DNA from: Lineolata rhizophorae
Taxonomy: Eukaryota > Ascomycota > Dothideomycetes > Lineolatales > Lineolataceae
Direction: 5' to 3'
DNA length: 64,000 bases
Assembly (NCBI GenBank): GCA_010093515.1
Contig: MU001671.1
Location: 1,124,282-1,188,281 of the forward strand
Both the position numbers and the translations under genes were made by a program. The notes beneath the pieces are model-generated. The model was not told where the DNA came from. It ran no database searches and saw nothing but the letters and a program-made list of their open reading frames with translations. Each line of letters begins with the position of its first letter. Position 1 is the stretch's first letter. This document shows positions 58,532 through 64,000 of the stretch, piece after piece.

Positions 58532-59843
58532 GTTCTCCGAAAGCGAGCTAGTCTGCACAATAAGAAATCTCGTAAGAGCGGATCCTCAGCTTCAGAATGA
58601 AAGACCTGGATAGTTTGAGGTGTGGAAGGCAAAAGGTGGGGTGAGCACGGTGTTTGTTGACGTGCAAGGTTCGGGTGTTAGGTCATCGGGCGGGAGGAGA
58701 ACGAAGGAAACGCGACTGCACGTGATTCTTCCCCAGAGATTGGAAATTGACGTGCTGGCAAATTCAAATCCATTACTTTGAATGCTTGGCCTTTTCATCT
58801 GCAGGAAGGCATACACTTACATTGATATTTTATCTAGCCCGATTCATATTATCCATAAAGAGTGTTGCAACTACTGAAGGCTAGGGTGCCTACCACTCTC
58901 CATCAATCACCTTCATTAGTCATGCGCAGCCATTCCATCGCTATGCAACAGTAGTTGCACACTGCGCAGCTCCTCAACTTCACCCTAGAACTCTACAAAT
59001 TGATGCATTCTACGGTTCCGTCTTATATGCATAGGGCTGACAATTCAGATAACCGAAAGTCATCGGGCACTTCACCTTCCCAATTAGGCAGGAGAGCCTG
59101 AAGGAGCCCGTTGCCTGCTGTGCCCTGACTAAAGCATTCCTTGGCAAATGCAACCCCTAGAATATCCCCATGTTCAAACCATATAGTAGACGGATTCGCG
59201 ATTCATATAATAAGGGCACGGCCAAAAGCTATTTTCTCTCCGCTCTCCTTCCCGCCCAGGAAGGCCAGATGATGCGAGTTGGTCGGAGTATATTAGCCAC
59301 GTTCGACGATAGTCAGGGTGAAGGTAGTTGCCACATCGAGATTGGAGACAGCTCATGCGTATTGAATTACGCTTGACAATTACAAGCATAGAGAATACAA
59401 AATTCGTAGAACGACTTGCCGAACCCTCGTACTACAAGATCGATCAGCGGAGGGCCTCGTGCATCAATTGTGCAGAGGATGGAGCATATCTTGAACTCGA
59501 ATGTGCGTTGGCGCCCTAATGATTTAGGCATATGCGCCTCTTATAAAGTAAAAGCGGTTACTGCACGATTGGTGAAGAAGATTCCATCCTGGTCTTTGCC
59601 ATTTGGAAAAGGTTAAGGTAAACTTAAACAAGGAAAAGGATGCCGTGACATGACAACCACGAGCCTGCCTCGCTCTACACAAGGAACTGCCTCCTGGGAC
59701 GCCAGCTGCAGAATGGCCACGCATTACATGAAGTGAAACGGACTGAGCAAAATAATTGATGGATGATGAGCCTCGTGAAGTACCCTCGCCATACAAGCAC
59801 AACGTAGAAAAGACACAAGCACCGCACGCCCGTAAACCAATGC
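58532..59843. other. Intergenic, no supported gene
   Basis: 1.3 kb between the SWIM/RING gene's start and the stop of the J-protein gene. Short frames only, overlapping on both strands. Confidence 0.5.
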
Positions 59844-62214
59844 TCAAAGCTTCCCCAGCAAATCGTCCCTGCGTTTGCAGCTCTTCTTCTCCATCGATCT
59901 TGCCGCCCGCATTTTGTCCTGGTCTTGGAAGAACCACCCCTGCGCCTCTGAAACGAGCTGCTCCTGTCGCCGCGTTTCTAGCCCGCACTCCACGTTCAGT
60001 TGGCCCATGTATTTCACCTCAGCTTGTTTATCAACCTCGCGCCATCTTCGCGGGCTCAGATCCTCCGTCTCCGCTGGGTCCACCCAGTAAGGTATCTTAA
60101 GTCTAGGCGTCATGCGTTGCATCGTATGCGGTGGTACAGCTGAGTCGAACCGATATGAAGGCCCGCCTGACAGACCGGTCGAGCTACCGCCGCTGAATAT
60201 GGAAGAGAGGATTGGGATGATGAAGAGAAGGAGGAGAGGGAGGAGTGAGATGAATGAACTGAGCCCGGAATCTGCCGCCGCTTGGCCAGCAGCCGCCTGG
60301 GCATGTGGGTGCGGGCGGCGCCGCGGGTTCATGCCACCGAATTGGTGAACACGAATTCCCGGTCCGCCGCCGATGTTGAAGACGAAGCCGGGCCCCGTGT
60401 CGAACATGCCACCACCTGGAAAAAAGAAAAGTTAATTCTATTCTTGAGAGAGAGAAATCACCAGCGTTAGAAGAAGGATGCAGATATTAAGGAGAAAAAG
60501 CAGCATCAGCCAGTAGAAGAATCAAGCAAAGTAAGTAGACGTCTGTTAGTAGGAAAGTGTGCTTGGTATTTGTGCACTGAAGGGTCCAGAGAGAATTTCG
60601 GGGACTGCTTGGAGTGCCTCGAACGCTCTTGCCGATACGCCGGGTTATGCTCTACCTCATTTTTCCCAGGAAGTTTAGTCTGGGGCTTAGTTTCCCGGGT
60701 GGGCGTGTGGGCAGCCTTATGGCGCTTTACTTGTTCTTGAGACAGCCCAGCTGTAGTGCTATCACTTGTCCTTGCTGCCGTTGCTTCCGTAGACTTCTCA
60801 TGACGTTTCGTCTCTTCGCTCGCAAACTTAGCCCTGAAGGAGCATCCTTTCTCTGCAGTAGCAGCATTGGCATTGGCATTAGATGGCTGAGAAAACTCCG
60901 TATGACGGGAATGATACGATTTGTGGTTTTGAAAGTAGCCATGGCAGGGGTGGTGATCTGGGTGTTGATGGTGCCTTATTCGTTCGTAGTGTTGTCGTAG
61001 TTGTTCCTCATGTTTTTGGATTCGTTCATGGTGCTTTTTGTTTTCTTCGTGAAACTGTCGAATTTGTTCTTCCATTTGATCTTGGTGCTGCTCTTGAGAT
61101 TGATGCGCGTGCCTTGAGCGCTGATCCTTGTGGGCATGATGCTGATAGATCTTCTGCCATTGTTCATGGGCCTTGCGGGATTCCTCCCGCATTTCCGGCC
61201 AATGTCGAAGAGTATTGTCCATGGCCACAAAGTGGTAACACACATCCGGGAATTCTAGGTGTACATCTGAGTGATAATACGTATGTTGCGAACCCTCGGT
61301 CTTCATGAGCGGTGGAAAGAACTTGAAATACAAATCCTGAATTTGTGGTTGCTGATGGTACTGATGCTGCATGGATTGCTGCTGATAATGATACCGGCGC
61401 TGGTACTGATGCTGCTGGGATTGCTGCTGATACCGGTACCGGTGCTGGTACTGATGCTGATGCGAACGTAGAAATTGCTCACCGAAAGGACCCCCGAACC
61501 CGCCCATGCCGCCGCCGAAGAATTGACGGAACATTTCCTCGGGCGAGATCTCCTCCTCGAAAAAGGTCGCACCGGGTCCACCAGCCCGCGCTGACGGCCC
61601 GCCTGGTGACCGGGCAAAGCCGCTGAATGGTGACGCCCCAGCTCCTGCCGAGGCCGAACTGAATCTGTTGTCGGGGTCGCCGCCAAAGCGGTCAAATTTC
61701 GCCTTCTTGTCAGGATCGGAGAGGATTTGAAACGCTCGAGAAACCACTGGGAGAGGCGTTAGCTTGTGACGGTTGCTTTTAAAAACTTTTGCGCTCCTCC
61801 TCCCTCTGAAAATGAAGGGCTCTTAACGACCACGATGGAGGCTCGCAGACTTGTCACGCAGAACCTCCGGTTTGGGAGCGCAATCAAATTTCCCCAAATC
61901 CCCGTAACAAATATTGCAAGACCCAACCACTCACTTTTAAAAGCCTCATCCGCACCATCGTAGCCATTTTTATCCGGATGCGTCAACAAACTCAGCTTCC
62001 TGTATGCCTTCTTGATTTCCGTGTCCGTGACTGTCGTGCGCACTTCTTCGAGCCCTAGGATATCATAAAACGCTGTGGGCGAGCATCTGCGCACCCGAAT
62101 GACGGCTGACTTTTGCTCGGCCGTGTAGGCGCGTCCCTCCCTCCCGTCGTGATGTGCGCGATGGCGGGCTGAGGCCGACCCGTTGGTATCGGCGCCGCTC
62201 GCGCTAGCCGACAT
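59844..62214 (-). CDS. HLJ1: ER membrane J-protein, Hlj1/DNAJB12 type (DUF1977)
   Basis: Hsp40 co-chaperone of the ER membrane that recruits Hsp70 for ER-associated degradation. Exons on the minus strand: 62214-61935, 61746-61483 and 60415-59844, giving 371 residues. The J-domain starts at about residue 46 (FYDILGLEE), has the HPD motif in THPDKNG, and ends RAFQILSDPDKKAKFDRFGG. A Gly/Phe-rich segment (FFGGGMGGFGGPFG) joins through the intron to GGGMFDTGPGFVFNIGGG, the conserved family continuation, which supports the splice. Residues about 225-250 form one membrane segment (FISLLPLLLLFIIPILSSIF); the DUF1977 tail follows. The second intron, 1,067 nt, is extraordinarily long for this genome and carries an open frame continuous with exon 2 (separate entry). 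Divergent from the Aim19-like gene. Confidence 0.92.
60506..61482 (-). CDS. In-frame His/Gln-rich open frame inside the HLJ1 intron
   Basis: If the second HLJ1 intron is not removed, the reading frame of exon 2 runs on through 60506 without a stop, adding about 325 residues to the J-domain and Gly/Phe region for a total of 506, and the membrane segment and DUF1977 are lost. The added part is rich in His, Gln, Lys and Glu (YQRRYHYQQQS, EEQIRQFHEENKKHHERIQK, RHHQHPDHHPCHG), begins with 45-bp tandem repeats, and ends in a Lys/Ser/Thr-rich basic tail. The normal donor (GTGAGC) and acceptor (TTCCAG) are good, so splicing is expected as the default. Antisense frames here are also fairly open, because His/Gln/Glu/Lys-rich coding is stop-poor on both strands, so openness alone is not proof of translation. 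Confidence 0.45.
61357..61464 (-). repeat. 45-bp tandem repeats at the start of the HLJ1 intron
   Basis: Two full 45-bp units (61357-61401 and 61402-61446) and an 18-bp partial third. On the minus strand they encode Tyr/Gln/His-rich repeats. The unit length is a multiple of three, so gain or loss of units keeps the frame. They start only about 20 bases inside the intron donor. Confidence 0.8.
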
Positions 62215-62750
62215 AGTGTGTGCGATCTGACGATAGAAGTAGTCCTCGACGTGGTCGGGTTATCGGCGGAAAACGATACTGGGGTGGAGACAGCGCAAGG
62301 CAGAAGACCCTGTAGGGGGATGGGCGAAGCGGAGGAGGGTCCGCCGCGGGGACGCTGCGGCGTTATGGGGTTAGAAACCCCCGGCACTCTACACGAACCC
62401 AATCCTACGCAACGCGGACACCGTAAAAGGCGATAGCGACACGAGCGCACCACAGGAGCCGGTGGAGGAGGGTAGAGAAAAGGGCAGAAGGGGCGTGTTG
62501 TTGACGGGTGAGATGGGCGGAAGAGAGAGGCGATGTGGGAAACGTTGCAGTACCGTTGCCGGGTGTTGATTTCTGGGTCTGGCCCGCTCCGCCCGCGTCC
62601 GACGCCAAGAATTCACCTGAGGCGGTGCTGGTGGCAGCTTGGTTTAAATAGCTCCGCTGCACCGTTTACTAGCACGAAACAGCTGCTCTGGTCGGCGTCA
62701 AATCCACCCCATTCCGCGACGGGCCAAGAATTGATATCCACGCAGCCGGA
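62215..62750. promoter_or_regulatory. Shared divergent promoter, HLJ1 and AIM19-like genes
   Basis: 536 bp between two divergent start codons, without coding sequence. GC-rich in the middle. No specific site is assigned. Confidence 0.45.
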
Positions 62751-63231
62751 ATGGCATCAGAATCATCCAGCGCAAATGAGACGAAGAAATCGATCGCGCA
62801 TCGCCTGCGCACCTGGGGCGGTGCGTCAATCCTTCAGCCCAAATCATCGAGCACCTTGCTAACGTCTTACGCACGCCGCAGAAAACCCCATCCCGCCTAC
62901 CGCACTTGCAACACTCGTAACCGCCCAGCACGCCCGTCCCTTCCAGCCCGTGCCCATGCTCTTCCCACCCGTCCTGCTTTTCTCGACCTACCTGAACCTC
63001 TCCGGATTCCAAACCGACGCGGCGGGCATCAGTGCTGCCTGGAGCACCCTGTACGTCGCACTCGCCATGCGCCGCAAGCACCGCCTAGCTGCGCGCCTCG
63101 GTGTTCGCGGCGCCGTCCGTGGAGCGACGCTCCTGCTGTGCGTACCCAATATCGTGGGTGGTGGCTTGGCCTATACTTTCGGAAGGAGGGAGAGGATAGA
63201 GGCAAGAGAGCGGGGAGAGGCGAGCGGATAA
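62751..63231 (+). CDS. AIM19: Aim19-like small mitochondrial protein
   Basis: Exons 62751-62820 and 62882-63231 give 139 residues. After a short Ser/Lys-rich tail come IPPTALATLVTAQHARPFQP, then VPMLFPPVLLFSTYLNLSGF, AAGISAAWSTLYVALAMR and a final glycine-rich hydrophobic helix (LLLCVPNIVGGGLAYTFG). The pattern of three to four short membrane segments with the QPVPMLFPPVLL core matches fungal Aim19 (altered inheritance of mitochondria 19) as I recall it. The molecular role is unknown; yeast mutants lose mitochondrial DNA more often. The 61-nt intron has a GCTAAC branch site. The C-terminus is highly charged (GRRERIEARERGEASG). Confidence 0.72.
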
Positions 63232-64000
63232 GAGTGTTATGTGAGGATGATCAGCAATTGCGTCTTTTCAAAGCTATTACCAAAGAGTTCATGATGGAGG
63301 ATACGGTCCAGTTGCTATTCATCGAGGGATTAGGGTTAGACGTTAGCGCGTAGAAGATATCACTTCTCCATGTCCACTCAGTAACATTGGAGTTGATCTG
63401 GGAACTGCGAAAAATGGCTACGCAGCTAGTAGTGAGTTAATAAGTCTTTTTTCGTCATATATATTACTCCCAGTCCGTACCAGTAAAGCGATACACAACT
63501 TTACCAGTACGATGATGTAAATAAAGTCTGAATCACGGCATTATTCATTGAGCGTGTGATTTGCGATCCCCCCTTCTTCTAGGAAGAGGGTATGTTCCAT
63601 GGGTTTGAAGGTCTAAAGGCACTGTTAGCCTATTTATGTCCCGTTATGCATATTATGTATGTTCTTGGATTCCGGTTCCTAGCAATGTTCCATGGTGAGA
63701 TCCTATTTCAAACTACTGATTACAGATTGAAGATCTTCTGAATCGTTCCAGATCGTATAACTTCTGGGAATGTACTAATGCTATTTTCGGTGGTATTTCC
63801 TTTTATCTGATGAACTCGAAGGTTTGAGGCTCCCAAAAAGTTATCTTACCACAACTTATATCTATTAAAAGAACCACCATGCGACCAACTACCAGCTATG
63901 CTAGATATGTAATAGTCCTAAGCCACCAACTTTTTCGTACATTGAGTCTGAATGCTACCCGACAGACAGCGTCCTCAGATGTATACTGACGAGCCACGAT
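63232..64000. other. Intergenic to window end, no supported gene
   Basis: AT-rich from 63.4 kb onward, with no convincing coding sequence. A plus frame running past the AIM19-like stop (to 63353) is not in the gene's frame. Confidence 0.5.

Noticed and set aside
58560-58632. Extra 5' exon for the SWIM/RING gene
   Set aside because: A phase-compatible splice exists, but the upstream piece begins with TTG and has no ATG, so the ATG at 58531 is preferred.
60883-61308. 141-codon plus frame opposite the HLJ1 intron
   Set aside because: Best explained as the antisense of the stop-poor His/Gln-rich frame; no start context or homology seen.
1-64000. CRISPR arrays, rRNA genes, LTR or virus-like elements
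   Set aside because: None recognised: no regularly spaced repeats, no rRNA-like sequence, and no reverse transcriptase, integrase or capsid-like frames seen.

Overview
This window is nuclear DNA of a filamentous ascomycete (Pezizomycotina, most likely a sordariomycete). Genes carry one to five short GT-AG introns with fungal CTRAC-type branch sites, intergenic spaces are 0.3-4 kb, coding GC is high, and the proteins are typically fungal: an Ecm33 GPI-anchored wall protein, a GT62 mannan polymerase subunit, Dre2, an Stf2-like factor, Cce1 and Aim19. Gene models below were assembled by hand from open frames, splice sites and codon phase; spliced lengths were checked to be multiples of three.

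Layout. (1) 0.8-2.9 kb: a MAG-type 3-methyladenine DNA glycosylase. (2) 6.2-7.6 kb: an Ecm33-like wall protein behind a long pyrimidine-rich leader. (3) 10.8-12.1 kb: a probable helix-loop-helix regulator. (4) 13.7-15.2 kb: an Anp1/Mnn9-family mannosyltransferase. (5) 17.0-17.7 kb: a YCII-domain protein with a presequence-like N-terminus. (6) 18.0-20.7 kb (minus): a seven-helix-type MHYT sensor protein. (7) 20.7-30.2 kb: a gene-poor accessory stretch holding two decayed nucleotidyltransferase-like genes, one intact calcineurin-like phosphoesterase (25.9-26.8 kb), a possible NLR remnant and an orphan open frame. (8) 30.2-31.1 kb (minus): an Stf2-like protein whose ATG appears to be split by an intron, divergent from DRE2 (32.8-33.9 kb). 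(9) 35.1-39.7 kb: nucleoporin Nup133. (10) 43.5-45.5 kb: a Yck-type casein kinase 1. (11) 47.6-49.3 kb: a Pcs60-like peroxisomal acyl-CoA/oxalyl-CoA synthetase. (12) 49.9-53.4 kb: second accessory patch with a broken SNF2-like helicase, an 861-bp element with 39-bp terminal inverted repeats, and an AT-rich tract. (13) 53.4-63.2 kb: compact housekeeping block with SPF45-like splicing factor (minus), Cce1-like resolvase (plus), SWIM/RING protein (minus), Hlj1-like ER J-protein (minus) and Aim19-like protein (plus).

The most striking feature is in the Hlj1-like gene. Normal splicing of a 1,067-nt intron gives a 371-residue membrane J-protein, but the upstream exon's frame stays open through about 976 nt of that intron and would encode a His/Gln-rich tail instead of the membrane segment if the intron is kept. 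Second is the Stf2-like gene, where the A of the start codon lies in one exon and the TG in the next, 255 nt away.
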